Shown one piece after another: positions 46,978-58,117 of a stretch of 64,000 nt of DNA. Position 1 is the first letter of the stretch; each line of letters opens with the position of its first letter. A program made the position numbers and the translations under genes. The notes beneath the pieces are model-generated. The model was not told where the DNA came from. It did no database searches and was given only the letters and a program-made list of their open reading frames with translations. This DNA comes from Meconema thalassinum. Lineage: Eukaryota; Arthropoda; Insecta; Orthoptera; Tettigoniidae. The DNA lies in NCBI GenBank assembly GCA_946902985.2, contig OX336389.2, positions 281,587,527 through 281,651,526 on the forward strand, read 5' to 3'.

Positions 46978-48246
46978 CATCATCTTGCACAGTTTCCAGC
47001 CACTGGCCGGGTCTGTTTGGAACACAAGCCTCTCCAACGTCTTCTGTCTTCCCACCATCTCTCAGCCTCCACCCTTGTCCAGTCTTCTCCTCTCTTCTTC
47101 ACGCTTTCTTCCACCCCCTTCAGCCACCTGTCTCTCGGTCTTCCCCTCGGTCTCTTTCCTTCCCACTTCGTCTCATGTACTCTCCTGGGTATCCTCTTCT
47201 CCTCCATTCGTTTTACATGTCCATACCATCTAAGTCTAGATTTCTCTATACCATCCTGTAATGGTTCTTCCTTCATTAATTCTCTGGTCCTCTCATTTCT
47301 TATTCTGTCCATCTTTGTAGCTCCAATACTGCTTCTCAAGAACCTCATCTCACTGGCCTGTATTTTGCTCCTCTCCCTTCCTTTCATAACCCAGGTCTCC
47401 GAGGCATACGTCAGGATAGGGACATAGTACGTCCGATATATGATCTTTTTGCTGTTCTGAGGGACATCCTTGCTCCACAACATGCTTCTCACACTCCTCC
47501 GAAATGCTTCTGCCTGCCTCCCCCGCTCATTTATTTCTCTATCGTTTCTTCCATTATCTTGTATCAGGCTTCCCAGATACTTAAAACTCTCCACTTTCTT
47601 CAGCTGTTCCCCACCAATTGTTATTCCCGTTGTGGTTCTTTCCTTCTTCCTTGTTGTGATCACCATCTCACTCTTATTTATGCTAAATTTCATCCCATAT
47701 CCTTGTATTACTCCTTCCCACACGTCCAACTGTTCCTGTACCTCCTCCTCCTTGTTTCCCCAAATCATCAAATCATCAGCAAACACCATTGCTTTCATCT
47801 TTCCGTCCCCAATTACTTGTGCCACTCGGGTCATTATGTCATCCATCACCACAATGAAAAGTAACGGTGACAGTGCACTTCCTTGTTTCAGGCCGTTTCT
47901 TTGTTCCAACCAGTCAGATCTCTCTCCTCCCACTTTCACACAGCTCACGCTTCCCTTGTACATCTCCTTTATCCTCTTTATAGTCCATTTCTCTACTCCT
48001 CTATCCTCCAGGGACTTCCATACTTTGTTTCTGCATACACTGTCATATGCTTTCTCAATGTCCAGGAAGGCCATCAGTAGATCTGTTCCATATTCATAGT
48101 GCTGTTCTTGTAACTGCCTTACAGCAAAAATCAAATCCACTGTGGACCTTCCTGCTCTGAAGCCATGTTGTTCTTCCCTCATCCCTCCTTGTCCTAATTC
48201 TCTTTTCCAAAACTTTCTCGAAGATCTTTGCACAATGACTCATCAG
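46978..48246 (-). mobile_element. 5'-truncated RTE copy with exact 16-bp target duplication
   Basis: TAACTTCGCCACTACT occurs exactly at 46962-46977 and 48247-48262, bracketing the copy. On the minus strand the 3' end is AAGATGATG: the TGA stop overlaps a short GATGATG tail. Such a minimal 3' UTR with a short tandem tail is typical of the RTE clade. The 5' end is truncated within the reverse transcriptase. Confidence 0.92.
46980..48246 (-). pseudogene. RTE-type reverse transcriptase, C-terminal two-thirds
   Basis: A 417-codon minus-strand frame (48233-46980) contains REEQHGFRAGRSTVD, LLMAFLDIEKAYDSV (catalytic Asp), GLKQGSALSPLLF and VFADDLMIW (the FADD catalytic box at residues ~151-154). 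It continues with SFKYLGSLI, LTYASETWVM, SRLRWYGHVKRM and KRPRGRPRDRW. This is the full palm, thumb and C-terminal tail. Just upstream, SHCAKIFEKVLEKR in another frame shows a single frameshift near 48190 before the 5' truncation. The rest of the domain is intact, so the copy is young, but it lacks the endonuclease. Confidence 0.88.
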
Positions 48247-48263
48247 TAACTTCGCCACTACTG

Positions 48264-48330
48264 AAGACATTAAATAAATAAATAAATAAGTAAATAAGTA
48301 AATAAGTAAATAAGTAAATAAGTAAATAAG

Positions 48331-48389
<59 letters not shown>

Positions 48390-48390
48390 A
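48264..48390 (+). repeat. (TAAA)n / (TAAG)n microsatellite
   Basis: About 125 bp of TAAA with interspersed TAAG units. It is the expanded tail of the LINE 3' end described above. Confidence 0.95.
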
Positions 48391-48392
48391 AT

Positions 48393-49153
48393 ATTTGTCA
48401 GAAGTTGCCATCAAACTACACAGACACACTGATAGAGTTCCAACGGTTCGCGATCCGTCAGTGCCAGTTTTCCTTGATATGCCTCACAGTAGGACAATAG
48501 CAGAGAGAGGTGCTGCGAGCATACCACTTAAAACAACAGGCAACGAGAAACTTCGCTGCACAGTTATGCTCGCAGTTACCGCAGACGGGAGAGAGTTGCC
48601 GCCTTACATAATTTTTAAAAGAAAGACTATGCCGAAGTGCGTGAAATTTCCACGGCGCATTCATGAGCGCGTGCAACATAAAGGCTGGATGGACCAGGAA
48701 GTCATGGTGGACTGGGTGAAGACTGTGAGGAACAAGCAGCCAGGTGCGCTGTTAAAACAAAGAGCGATGCTAGTTATGGCCAGTTTTAGGGCTCACCTTG
48801 TGAATGAAGTGAAAGAAATCCTAAACGACAGGAATACTCAGCAGGTGGTTATTCCTGGTGGATGGACTTCCATCCTTCAGCCATTGGACGTTTCTATAAA
48901 TAAACCATTTAAGGACAATCTGCGCCGGATTTACATCGAGAGGATGATCAGTGACAACCACGAGGTGACACCCAAAGGAAAATTTAAGCGGCCGTCCATG
49001 GAATGCATTTGCACATGGGTTATTAGGAGCTGGAATCTTATTCTACTTGAAACAGTTGTGAAGAGCTTCAAAAGAACAGGAATTTCGAACGCTTTAGATG
49101 GCGCCGAGGACAACAAATTATGGCATAGTGCCGAGGAGCAAAACTATGACTAA
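48393..49153 (+). pseudogene. Tigger transposase, DDE half with damaged catalytic residues
   Basis: It resumes as ICQKLPSNYTD, IEFQRFAIR. A deletion and frame change near 48460 then removes the N-M-D-E-T block that holds the first catalytic Asp. The frame continues PVFLDMPHSRTIAERGA, KTTGNEKLRCTVML, GRELPPYIIFKRKTMPK and VQHKGWMDQEVMVDWVKTV. The second catalytic block reads MLVMASFRAHL, with Ala where Asp is expected. SILQPLDVSINKPFK keeps the third Asp. It ends SNALDGAEDN..NYD and stop. Two of three catalytic acids are lost, so it is inactive despite a 252-codon open frame. Confidence 0.82.
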
Positions 49154-49532
49154 ACGCTCTCGAGGAGCAGCGAGGAGAGTGGAAATTCTTTCGATGCAGA
49201 TGATTAGATCTGGTAAGTTCTCTAAATTTGAACAATCCACCATAACAGTTGCAATATCAAATTTTCAACAAAAATCGTTAACGTAAGCACGGTGTTTTTT
49301 TCCAGATCGGCAAGATGGCCACCATGGATGAAGATAACTTATTGACGACTTACTTTTATTAGTTTATTTTAATTTTATTAGTGTAGTAAATAGTTATTCA
49401 AATAATAAGCTTTTTGTAAGATTACATCTTATCTTTTTTTTTTTAAATTTTCCCTCGCACAATCGTCGCACCCACTTTTCTTCTACAAATATTGGGCCAA
49501 AAATTACGACAATTATGCGAGGAAATACGGTA

Positions 49533-50221
49533 TATTCCATTGTCTTTTTATCTTTTGCAGATAACTTAAGATGTTTTGCCCCTGAATCTACAATTACTAA
49601 GTGCTTTAACAAGAAATAGTAATTATCATGTGTATTTTATTACATTTAAATAGAAATAATTTACGAAAGTTTAGTGTTGCGTTTCTTTTTGCACCTGAGT
49701 GTAGTATAATTTCCTCAGGCTACACACTTCAATAAATAAAATACCCCGAAGCTTCCTCAATGCATTGAAAAACGCAAAATAAAACACTTGTTATGAGTTC
49801 CCGAGACACAGTAGGGTAGTATCTAACGGTGGTAACTAGACTGTGAGATTTGTCTGACGTCAACCTTTCTCTTCGTTAAGGGACGAGAACGTGCCAAATT
49901 TTAAACTATGCTTCTGTAGGTCTTAGTCAGCTGGGGGTTCACATCATACACTTCTCAACCGAGAGAGGACCCTTGTATGCACTCTGCCGGAAATAGCACA
50001 AACTTATTGTTTTCACAACAGCCGTGTGGGCACGCCCCTTTCTCCCTCTTTCCCCCCCTCCCTCCAATCAGGCATGACCTGAGGTTCTTGGTGTAAGCAG
50101 GCCTTGTATTCTGCTGTCGAGGGCTCCTAGTCATAACAGTTGTCATAGCAACCAACTGTGCACACCTCTCCCTCCAAAGAATAGTGCAGAAGGCCCGGTG
50201 AAGATGAAAGGGAGGGCCTGA
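49533..50221. other. GCN1 intron sequence, no gene seen
   Basis: Short open frames only. There is a pyrimidine-rich patch at about 50036-50066. Confidence 0.5.
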
Positions 50222-50233
50222 GGGAGAGAAAGA

Positions 50234-51410
50234 TGATGATGATAATTGTTGTTTTAAGGGGCCTAACATCTAGGTTATCGGTCCCTAATGATCTGGGCGA
50301 TAGCGAAAATGTTAATGAAATGGAAACGAGAGCGAAAATTAAGTGAGACGGAAAATACTTACAAAAAGGAACTCGGATTGAAACAACTCACAAAATGTTC
50401 TTACACAAGGGAATTTAGAACGAAAAGATTCACAAAAAAGAATAGAATGAAAAATACCCACAAAATGTAGGCTAGGTTCAAAATACGTACAAAATGCAAT
50501 TGAAATTCAAAATACTTACAAAATGCAAATGAGATCGAAAATACGTACAAAATGCAATTGAGGTTCAAAATACTTACAAAATGCAATTGAAATTGAAAAT
50601 ACACAATGCAATTCAGATTGAAATATCCCAGTTCCAATCCAAATTATTCATAAAGTGCAATTGAAATTCAAAATACTTACAAAATGCAATTGAAATTGAA
50701 AATGCTTACAAAATGCAATTTAGATTGAAAATACTTGACAAAATGTAATTTAGATTCAAAATACCCACAAAATGCAATTGAGAATCAAAATATTTGCAAA
50801 ATGCCCACCAAACAAAATGCAATTTAGATTTAAAATTCTTGCGAAATGCGGTTTTGGTTGAAAATACCTACAAAATGCAATTGAAATTCAAAATACTCAC
50901 TAAAATGCCCTGAACCTACATTGAAAGACTTACTAAAAAGCAATTTAGATTGCCAATCTTTACAAAATGCAATTGAGGTTGAGAACAATCACGAGAGGTA
51001 ATTTATATTGAAAAAACTTACAAAATGCAACGTAGATTAAGAATATCCACAAAAATAATCGCTGAAGGGAATTTAGATACACGGGGAACCAAGTAACAAA
51101 AACAGTGCGGGAATCTTAAAGAGAAAAGGAAATATAAGGAAAAGAAAACAAGAGTTCTGACCCCTCGAAGAAGGAGGCATCAGGCAAGATGAGACAAGGG
51201 CCAATTAAGGCGGGAAAGTGAATGACTCCCTAGGTCTCGGATACCCTAATACCGTCTGGGTCGGAAAAGAACAAGAGTTGACCAAGGGAGGTCGACAGGA
51301 AAGAAGACAGAGAGGAGCCCGGCACAAGTAAGTGGAAGCAATGCCGGACTCAGCTGGGGTCCCGTGGTCGCCAACCCACGTCCCACAAGATGTGAGCCCC
51401 TGGGGGAGGG
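50234..51410 (-). mobile_element. Unassigned retroposon, copy A, 12-bp target duplication
   Basis: GGGAGAGAAAGA is duplicated exactly at 50222-50233 and 51411-51422. The left end TGATGATGATAATTGTTGTT is an (ATC)n tail when read on the minus strand, giving minus orientation. Next to the tail is GGGGCCTAACAT..GGTTATCGG. The middle is a degenerate 29-bp tandem array. The other end contains GACCTCCCTTGGTCAACTC on the minus strand. No coding domain is recognisable, and it is shared with 53826-55277. Confidence 0.8.
50340..51060 (+). repeat. Degenerate ~29-bp tandem array inside retroposon copy A
   Basis: The unit AAAATACTTACAAAATGCAA plus TTGAAATTC recurs many times with substitutions and small indels. 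Exact 29-bp spacing is clearest at 50505-50600. The same array occurs at about 53940-54720 in copy B. Confidence 0.85.
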
Positions 51411-51494
51411 GGGAGAGAAAGAGGAGCAAGTTCTGGTGCTTCATTCAAAGTGATGATGTTATAATTGTAATACTATATGATTATATTTCGGAGA

Positions 51495-51660
51495 ATGTAC
51501 AGGGTTTGCTGATGACATTGTCATCATAGCCAATTCACCAGAGGATTTGAATTAGTTCTTAATTGGTAATGACTCTGAAGAAAAATGTCATGATGAAAAT
51601 CAATACATGCAAATCAAAAATAATGGAATAAAGCTGAAAGAAATCAGAAACCCCTATTGA
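51495..51660 (+). pseudogene. Scrap of a LINE reverse transcriptase (FADD box)
   Basis: Plus-strand translation gives TGFADDIVIIANSPEDLN, a stop, then FLIG and MQIK-like text. This is the catalytic FADD box and following strand of a non-LTR reverse transcriptase, without other domains. Confidence 0.6.
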
Positions 51661-52445
51661 CGACAATGCTAGGCTTACCCTGTGCTACTGAAGGAAACAC
51701 CCATTCTTAAGTTCTAGGCTCGTTCCTATTGTTTAACAACAGCAAGCAGATCTGGCATAGGAATACATTTTTCACCAGAGCAGTACATATTTTCCTACAG
51801 CTTCTATAATAATGGGAGTCCTCAACTTTAAACACTAATGAAGCAACTTATCTTTGAAGAAAAGATTTTGACTGGAATTATGATCCCAACATACTTTTGA
51901 AATTGTCAAAAATACATGCTGCAATAACGTAACAATAGGCCAATTATAGATGGCATAATATTCTGCCAATCATATCATGATAATATATAGTAGACACAAT
52001 AAGCAGTTAACACAAGTGAAAATGTATCAATATTCTTCAAATAGGTATTGCATTATAGGTTACATTAAGCTTTGTTATTTGACTAACAATGAAAAATTTG
52101 GTAACCAAGGATGATGTCACAGCTTTTGTTGCCAGATTCAGTGTCTACAAGGGGTCAACAAACATGAGTGGTGATACTGAATGCAATCCTAATTCAACCC
52201 AACAGCAAGGAAAATACAATGCATAGTCATGCTAGTAGTGATGGAGGACAATTGGCAAGATTTCATCCTCAGTAACTCAATTCAATGTAGTGTAGATTGT
52301 AGAAGATTTAAAGAGTTTTTTTTTCCATGCTTTCATCCTTGGAACGATTTCACATAGGTAATAACTTTATACAAAAAGGTCCTTGGATAGCACCATTTGT
52401 AGTACTTAAAAAATTCACTAATATTCAAAAGATGAGAGAGTATAC
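51661..52445. other. GCN1 intron sequence, no gene seen
   Basis: AT-rich intron between the RT scrap and exon A. No motif recognised. Confidence 0.5.
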
Positions 52446-52639
52446 CTTATTGCAGGATCATCCGATGTGCGCACACCTGTGTGGAGTTCTGTGAAGAGGG
52501 GATCGGCTCTTGTGTGTATGACAATTAAGTGACTGAGTGCATTAGCAGCTTTAATACGCACTTGACGGTTTGAATCAATAAGTGCCTTCAGAAATGTTGT
52601 CTGCAACTGAGGTAGGAACTGTTTCAGCATGACGCCAAC
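52446..52639 (-). CDS. GCN1: GCN1, first of three exons in the window
   Basis: On the minus strand the exon is preceded by CCACCTCTGTTTCAG and followed by GTATAC. Of its 194 nt, 64 codons and two bases of an Arg codon are coding: VGVMLKQFLPQLQTTFLKAL, IDSNRQVRIKAANALSHLIV, IHTRADPLFTELHTGV and RTSDDPAI. The pattern of a helix ending LPQLQTTF followed by DSNR.VR.KAA.AL is a canonical HEAT repeat. The run is the strongly conserved C-terminal part of GCN1, shortly before the segment in exon B. Phase and order agree with the other two exons. Upstream exons lie to the right of the window or were not recognised. Confidence 0.93.
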
Positions 52640-53284
52640 CTGAAACAGAGGTGGCATTATGAGAATATTGTCAAGCATTGAGGAAGGATAAAGAGAGTTG
52701 CTGGCATAAAATATTCATAATGTGTTATAAAGAAACAATGTGTTTAAGAATAGACAGGCTGATAGACCTGTACACAGCATTTTACCCATAAAACTCTTCC
52801 TGTTACTGTTTCGTAGAACAAACAATCATTTTCTGAAGCTAAAAATTAAGAGCCGTTGAGAGTACAAATGGTGTAAATCCTCTAAGAATAACAGGCAAGT
52901 CTAACCTTCGTGGCCAACATACGCAATGCTCAGACAGTAACATAATTGTGCTTATTGGTACTCAATTGCAATCTTTATGTAATATAGTTCATAAAAAAAT
53001 ATCTATCATTTAATTTTTAACAAACTATAATGATATATTTTTATATACCATGGAAATATATTGCATTAAAGTTATACTTCTATTGCTGAAATTAAATTTA
53101 TGTTAGTTAATGATAAGTTTTACATTTTCTTGGACAGGGTTGGGCGTAGGGCCCATATTTTTATTTTTGCAGGTGGGCCCATGTCACATTCGATACACCA
53201 CTGAAAAAGTTAAGTAGAGTTTAATATCCATGTCATTATCATTCTCTGGTCAGGATGTGTACAAGTTTGTAGCAGCAGAGTGAT

Positions 53285-53393
53285 AGCTCAAAAGGTGGTT
53301 ATTAATTATCAAGTGCGGTAATAAGTAACAGAATCATCTAAGCTCAAAAGGTGGTTATTAATTAAGTGGGGTAATAGGTAACAGAAACATCTA
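53285..53393 (+). repeat. Tandem duplication of ~55 bp
   Basis: AGCTCAAAAGGTGGTTATTA begins both units (53285 and 53341). The second has lost three bases and gained a few substitutions. Confidence 0.9.
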
Positions 53394-53630
53394 AACCCTC
53401 TCAATAACACAATCCAATTTACTATAGAAATAGCACTGACAAGTAGTGCAAGTGTCTGGGATCTGAACATTGGCATCTACACCTCTTAACAATAAGCTCT
53501 GTCACAAACATACCATACATCGACTTGTCTGGAGCACTGCCCAGGGTTGATTTTGAAGCCTAATTGTTAAACCATAAAACACTGCTTCGAACATAAATGA
53601 AGTATCACAGAAGCAGATCAATGATAAGCT

Positions 53631-53631
<1 letters not shown>

Positions 53632-53689
<58 letters not shown>
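53632..53689 (+). repeat. (AG)29 microsatellite
   Basis: Uninterrupted AG dinucleotides followed by a short G run. Confidence 0.95.
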
Positions 53690-53694
<5 letters not shown>

Positions 53695-53825
53695 ATTTAT
53701 GACCAGAAATGATCTTAAAATCAATTACATAGGCAATTCACACTCTAAGAAGGAAAGGATGTCAAAGAGAAAATAGCAGATAAACAATTTATTGCCAGAA
53801 AAACTTCGTTTGAAAACAGGGAAGA

Positions 53826-55277
53826 TGATGATGATAATTGTTGTTTTAAGGGGCCTAACATCGAGGTTATCGGCCCCTAATGATCTGGGTGATAGCGAAA
53901 ATGATAAAGAAATGGAAACCAGAACAAAATTATCCGAGACGGAAAATACGTACAAAAAGGAACTCAGATGGACTCACAATATGGTCTTACAAAAGGGAAT
54001 TAACGAAAAGTTGCAGAAAAAGAATAGATTGAAATAAAAGACCCACAAGACGTAGCGAGAATCAAAATACGTACAAAATGCAATGTAGCGTCGAAATACT
54101 TACAAAATGCAACTGAAATTCAAAATACTTACAAAATGCAAATGAGATCGAAAATACGTACAAAATGCAATTGAGGTTCAAAATACTTACAAAATGCAAT
54201 TGAAATTGAAAATACACAATGCAAGTTAGATTGAAAAAAGCTGGTTCAGATTCAAAATACTCACAAAGTGCAATTGGAATTCAAAATACTTACAAAATGC
54301 AATTGAAATTGAAAATACTTACAAAATGTACGGTAGATTCAAACGACTCAAGTGGATTGACAATACTTACAAAATGCAATTTAGATTGAAAATACTTGAC
54401 AAAATGTAATTTAGATTCAAAATACCCACAAAATGCAATTGAGAATCAAAATATGTGCAAAATGCCCACCAAACAAAATGCAATTTAGATTCAAAATTCG
54501 TGCAAAAGGCGGTTTTGGTTGAAAATACTTACAAAATGCAATTGAAATTCAAAATACTCACTAAAAGGCCCGTCTACCTGCATTGAAAGACTTACTAAAA
54601 AACAATTTAGATTGTCAATCTTTACAAAATGCAAGTGAGGTTGAAAACAATCGCGAGATGTAATTGAGATCGAAAAAACTTACCAAATGCAACGTAGATC
54701 AAAAATGCCTTAAAAAAAAAACGCTAAAAGGGAATTTAGATACACGGTGAACCAAGTAACAAAAACAGTGCGGGAATCTTAAAGAGAAAAGGAAATATAA
54801 TGAAAAGAGGAGAGGAGAGGAGAGAGAGGAGAGGGTCCACCCCAAAGGTAAGGGACAAAAGGGGAAAACGGACCCAGCTCAGGAATCCCTCGGGGTCGCT
54901 AACTCCCGAACTCACCAGCCGTGAGCCCCTGAGGGTGTAGCATTATCTACGGTGCACCAGAAGTGGTGGGGCTACATACACCCTGCCTCCTTAAGGGCCT
55001 TGAGCACAAGGCAGGAGGCAAAAGGAAGAAAAAGAAGGCTGACCCCTTACAGAAGGAGGGAATCAGGAAAGATGAGACAAGGGCCAGTTAAGGCGACAAA
55101 GTGAAGGACTCCCTAGGCCTCGAATACCCTAATACCGTCGGGGTCGGAAGAGAACAAGAGTTGACCAAGGGAGGTCGACAGGAAAGAAGACAGAGAGGAG
55201 CCCGGCACAAGTAAGGGGAAGCAATGCCGGACTCAACTGGGGTCCCGTGGTCGCCAACCCACGTCCCACTAGATGTG
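53826..55277 (-). mobile_element. Unassigned retroposon, copy B, 11-bp target duplication
   Basis: AACAGGGAAGA is duplicated exactly at 53815-53825 and 55278-55288. It has the same layout as copy A: an (ATC)n tail on the minus strand, the GGGGCCTAACAT block, a 29-bp array, and a distal block with CCGACCCCGACGG on the minus strand. It is longer because it keeps a ~200-bp segment at about 54830-55040 (CACCCTGCCTCC..GGCCTTGAGC) that copy A lacks. No coding domain is seen. Confidence 0.82.
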
Positions 55278-55591
55278 AACAGGGAAGACATAACAAATAA
55301 AATGATTAATTGTGGAGAATATAAACTACAATCTCGTATCTGTCAATTAGCAAAAAAGTAGAACAATCGGGCTGAAGTTTTGGTCAAGTGGTTGAAGCAT
55401 ATGGATTTGGAATGTGTGCACTGTAGTTGAACAGAACACATGTACACACACAATATCTACGACTTCTACAATCAAGTGCAGTTTAGCGTCCTTCCTTTAA
55501 ACAGTGAGTCACATGTTACATGTACTGGAAAAAATAAATAATGACCAAGTATATGAACTTTGTGTACAGACAGGGCAGACAATTAAGATTA

Positions 55592-56597
55592 CCGTATTTA
55601 CTCGGCTTTAGGACCCCCTCGCCTAGAGTACCCTCCCTTAATTTTTGAGAGCCAAATACAAAATTTTTGGAAATCGCTTATAGTACCCCTCCTTAATAAT
55701 TGAGTCAAAATACAACATTCTTGGAAATTGACGAATTCTTGAACATTTTTAAAATTATAACTGAAATTCATCCTCTTTTATAACAAAAATATTTCTCTTG
55801 TTACATTATTTTAATATTCAGACGATATGACAGCCATTTTGCATACATGTATTGTACGCGATTGGACAGGATATCGAATTGTGTAGCCAATAGGCTTCAC
55901 CCGATATCCAATAGAAGATGCCACTCTATTGGCCTAGTAGAAGCGCCAAGTTTAAAATCCGCCAATGAAAGTAATGGTTTAATATCTTGTCTAATCTGTT
56001 TTGTATTCTTTGTATTGCGCTTTGTAGTGGTGTTTGCGGCAGCCTTCTTCTCAGTTTCATTTTAAACACATTTCATTTGATGCAAGAACCGCCAGCGTTT
56101 GTGCGACACGTTATTGGTATATTAATGTGAAATATGTGAACAATACGTACTCTGTTGTGTTTACAAATGTTAGTGAGATGGGATTGTTAAGCACCATCTC
56201 TCATTCCCTAATTGATGCATTCTCCCTCCCTATGTTCAAATAAAAATAAAGTTTGCATTTCCATGTCTGATACTTTGTCCATTCCATTCTATTTCTTTGA
56301 TTTAAGATTTTTGCTTAGCAAGGGATAGTAGTGAAAGTCATTGGAGAGTAGGAATAGAGAATAGTGGTGGATAAGTGAGGTTATGTCAGTCTCATAATGG
56401 GCTGATTAAAGATGTAAACTTCGTTTCTTTTGATTAAATATATCGTACTATGTAGCATCAAAAATAAAATAGCTGATTTTTACTCTCTCTCTTTCCCAAG
56501 ATAATGGATTTTTGCGAAGTTCGCGTCTAGTGCCCTCCCTTAATTTCGGAACTAAAAATTTAGAAAAAAAAGGGGTCCTATAGCCTAGTAAATACGG
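55592..56597. mobile_element. Tigger-type MITE (TIR CCGTATTTACTCGGCTTTAGG)
   Basis: The left end CCGTATTTACTCGGCTTTAG follows TA at 55590-55591. The right end, read inward, is CCGTATTTACTAGGCTATAGG, with TA at 56598-56599. Both ends continue into ACCCC and then a shared CCCTCCCTTAATTT motif. It is about 1 kb and non-coding. Confidence 0.85.
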
Positions 56598-56599
56598 TA

Positions 56600-57820
56600 T
56601 ATGGAATTGTCTGCTAGGACCTTTCATTGATCTTAAGCCACTAGGTGAATTCAAAACCCCCATTACTTTTATCCACGCTACCACGATTTATGCCCGGCTT
56701 CACCACGGGGCCGCTCAAACCCTCCTTTGCGAAGGGTGGCTTACGATTAAGCGATCCTTAAATACAATCGCTTACAGTAAGGCTGAACGTTGCACCAGGC
56801 CGTCTTGTACTTCGCTTAGCTAAGCCATGGCTAAGCGAACATGACAGCGTGAGTCAAAGATCATCGCTTGGTTAGTAACTCTCAGCTTAGCAAAGAACAC
56901 TGTAGCCTTCCCGACAGTATATCACTTCTGTGTGTTATGCCAACATAATCCTAGCTGTACAGAATTACTTGCATAATGACAATGTGCAATAGAAGGCAAT
57001 AACGACAACTTAAGTATTTAGGGACCTATTTGAACGCCATTATTGTATTCGCATTATACCGGTACCTAAATATGAAAGGACTTCCACAGAGTTGATCTTC
57101 GGAGATTGAATTTGTTTGTCATGTTGGTCACGGTTATCATTTGTTTCTAGCTGTTGCATTAGTTTTCCACGACTTTTCTGCTGTTCTACACTTGGGTTGG
57201 CGACCATAAAATACATTACTTGTAGAAAGAATAGCCTACTTTGTTTGCGAGACATAGCAGCAGCAGCAGTCGACGCTGGGAAAATTGTTGAAATATAATT
57301 TAGAGCTCAGCAACTCTAACTGAAACCCCGAAGAAAAATGCGAACTGAAAGTACTTCCCCCCCTGCCCGCTCTGACCAACTCAAGCAAAACCAATCTGTA
57401 CAGATGGGTGTAGTCCATCGCTGGCCGCGAGCCAATAGATGTGATGACAAGCCAGCGTTGGGCTGCATGTCAGTTCAAATCCACATCACGGAAGAAGTTT
57501 CCGTAAAGCCAACATTGATATGTTCGATCCGTCACACAGTGAACGGCTTGGCAACAACGAGCTTGACGACCGTATCACCAACCCCAAATATGCACCACGG
57601 CCAGCTGTATTTGTTGTACGCCGAGTGTTGCACTATATTGAGCGAGATTGTCAAAGACTTCGTTTCTAGTTGCACTGCATTGAGTGAGATGTCGACGACT
57701 TTGCTTCTAGAGTGCTTTAATAAATATTTAGTGTAAAGTTAAGGCAAGTGGTAAGAACTAGGTTGTTCATAGTGAAGCGAGAGAGGTTGTAAACAATGTA
57801 ATGGTGTTCTGTGATTTAGA
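56600..57820. other. Stretch without a recognised gene
   Basis: GC-richer block at about 56690-56900 (GCCCGGCTTCACCACGGGGC, CGCTTAGCTAAGCCATGGC) that could be a decayed MITE. The rest is unremarkable. An open frame at 57338-57736 lacks motifs. Confidence 0.45.
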
Positions 57821-57829
57821 GACGGCAGC

Positions 57830-58110
57830 AAATTCCTTTAGCTTGCCGGTCAGTCAGGCAACAAAACGAGCTGCAGCAGCAACAGGGAAATCCTAGACAT
57901 TTATTAAGAAAATCAGAAAGGAGAAGACATTGACCGACATAAAAGAGATGATATCCACTCCCAGTAAAAACAGTAGTGAATAAGAAGATTTTACTAGATG
58001 ACATGGATAACTGCATCATCAGGCGGAAAATTCAAGAGTATTACATAGTGAAGAATGAGATACCAACAGTAGGGAAATTACGATCTGTTCTCCACGATCA
58101 GATAGATTAA
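57830..58110 (+). pseudogene. Scrap of a DNA-transposon protein (HTH region, IS630-like)
   Basis: Pieces in shifting plus-strand frames read SQATKRAAAATGKS, then TFIKKIRKEKTLTDIKEM. They continue as KKILLDDMDNCIIRRKIQEY and IVKNEIPTVGKLRSVLHDQ. The latter resembles the D-D-F-D-x-C-V-I-R-R linker after the HTH of insect IS630/Tc1-type transposon proteins. The sequence stops where a TGTAACC terminus begins at 58118. Confidence 0.5.
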
Positions 58111-58117
58111 AAGGGAT

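Larger units (their letters stand above)
46590..48392 (+). mobile_element. LINE 3' end with (TAAA)n tail, itself split by an RTE
   Basis: Between the two Tigger halves lies a plus-oriented 3'-end sequence running to GAGGGCCATGAGCCCTAACT..GAAGACATTAAATAAATAAA. It ends in a long TAAA tail at 48264-48390. Its left limit is set by where the Tigger protein stops (about 46590) and no target duplication was found. The RTE copy at 46978-48246 sits just before the tail. The parent LINE clade cannot be fixed from a 3' UTR. Confidence 0.6.
45437..49530 (+). mobile_element. Large Tigger/pogo element split by LINE insertions
   Basis: The left end CCGTATTTCCTCGCATCATC follows TA at 45435-45436. The right end, read inward, is CCGTATTTCCTCGCATAATTG, with TA at 49531-49532. 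Subterminal TCGTC(G/T)CACC motifs match the MITE at 11562-13042. The element carries both halves of a transposase gene in plus orientation, separated at about 46590-48392 by retrotransposon insertions. Removing these leaves about 2.3 kb, normal for an autonomous Tigger. Confidence 0.85.
52640..53814. other. GCN1 intron or upstream sequence
   Basis: No further exon recognised. It contains the tandem duplication at 53285-53393 and the AG microsatellite at 53632-53689. Confidence 0.5.

Noticed and set aside
46954..48099. Several long plus-strand open frames (157 and 209 codons)
   Set aside because: They are antisense shadows of the minus-strand RTE reverse transcriptase, are Ser/Leu/Phe-rich and show no domain.
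50340..51060. 29-bp repeats that superficially resemble a CRISPR array
   Set aside because: The repeats are directly adjacent and degenerate, without unique spacers. The context is eukaryotic and the array lies inside a retroposon with target duplications.
56690..56900. Possible Harbinger-type MITE (GGCTTCACCAC terminus)
   Set aside because: No matching inverted end or 3-bp duplication could be identified.
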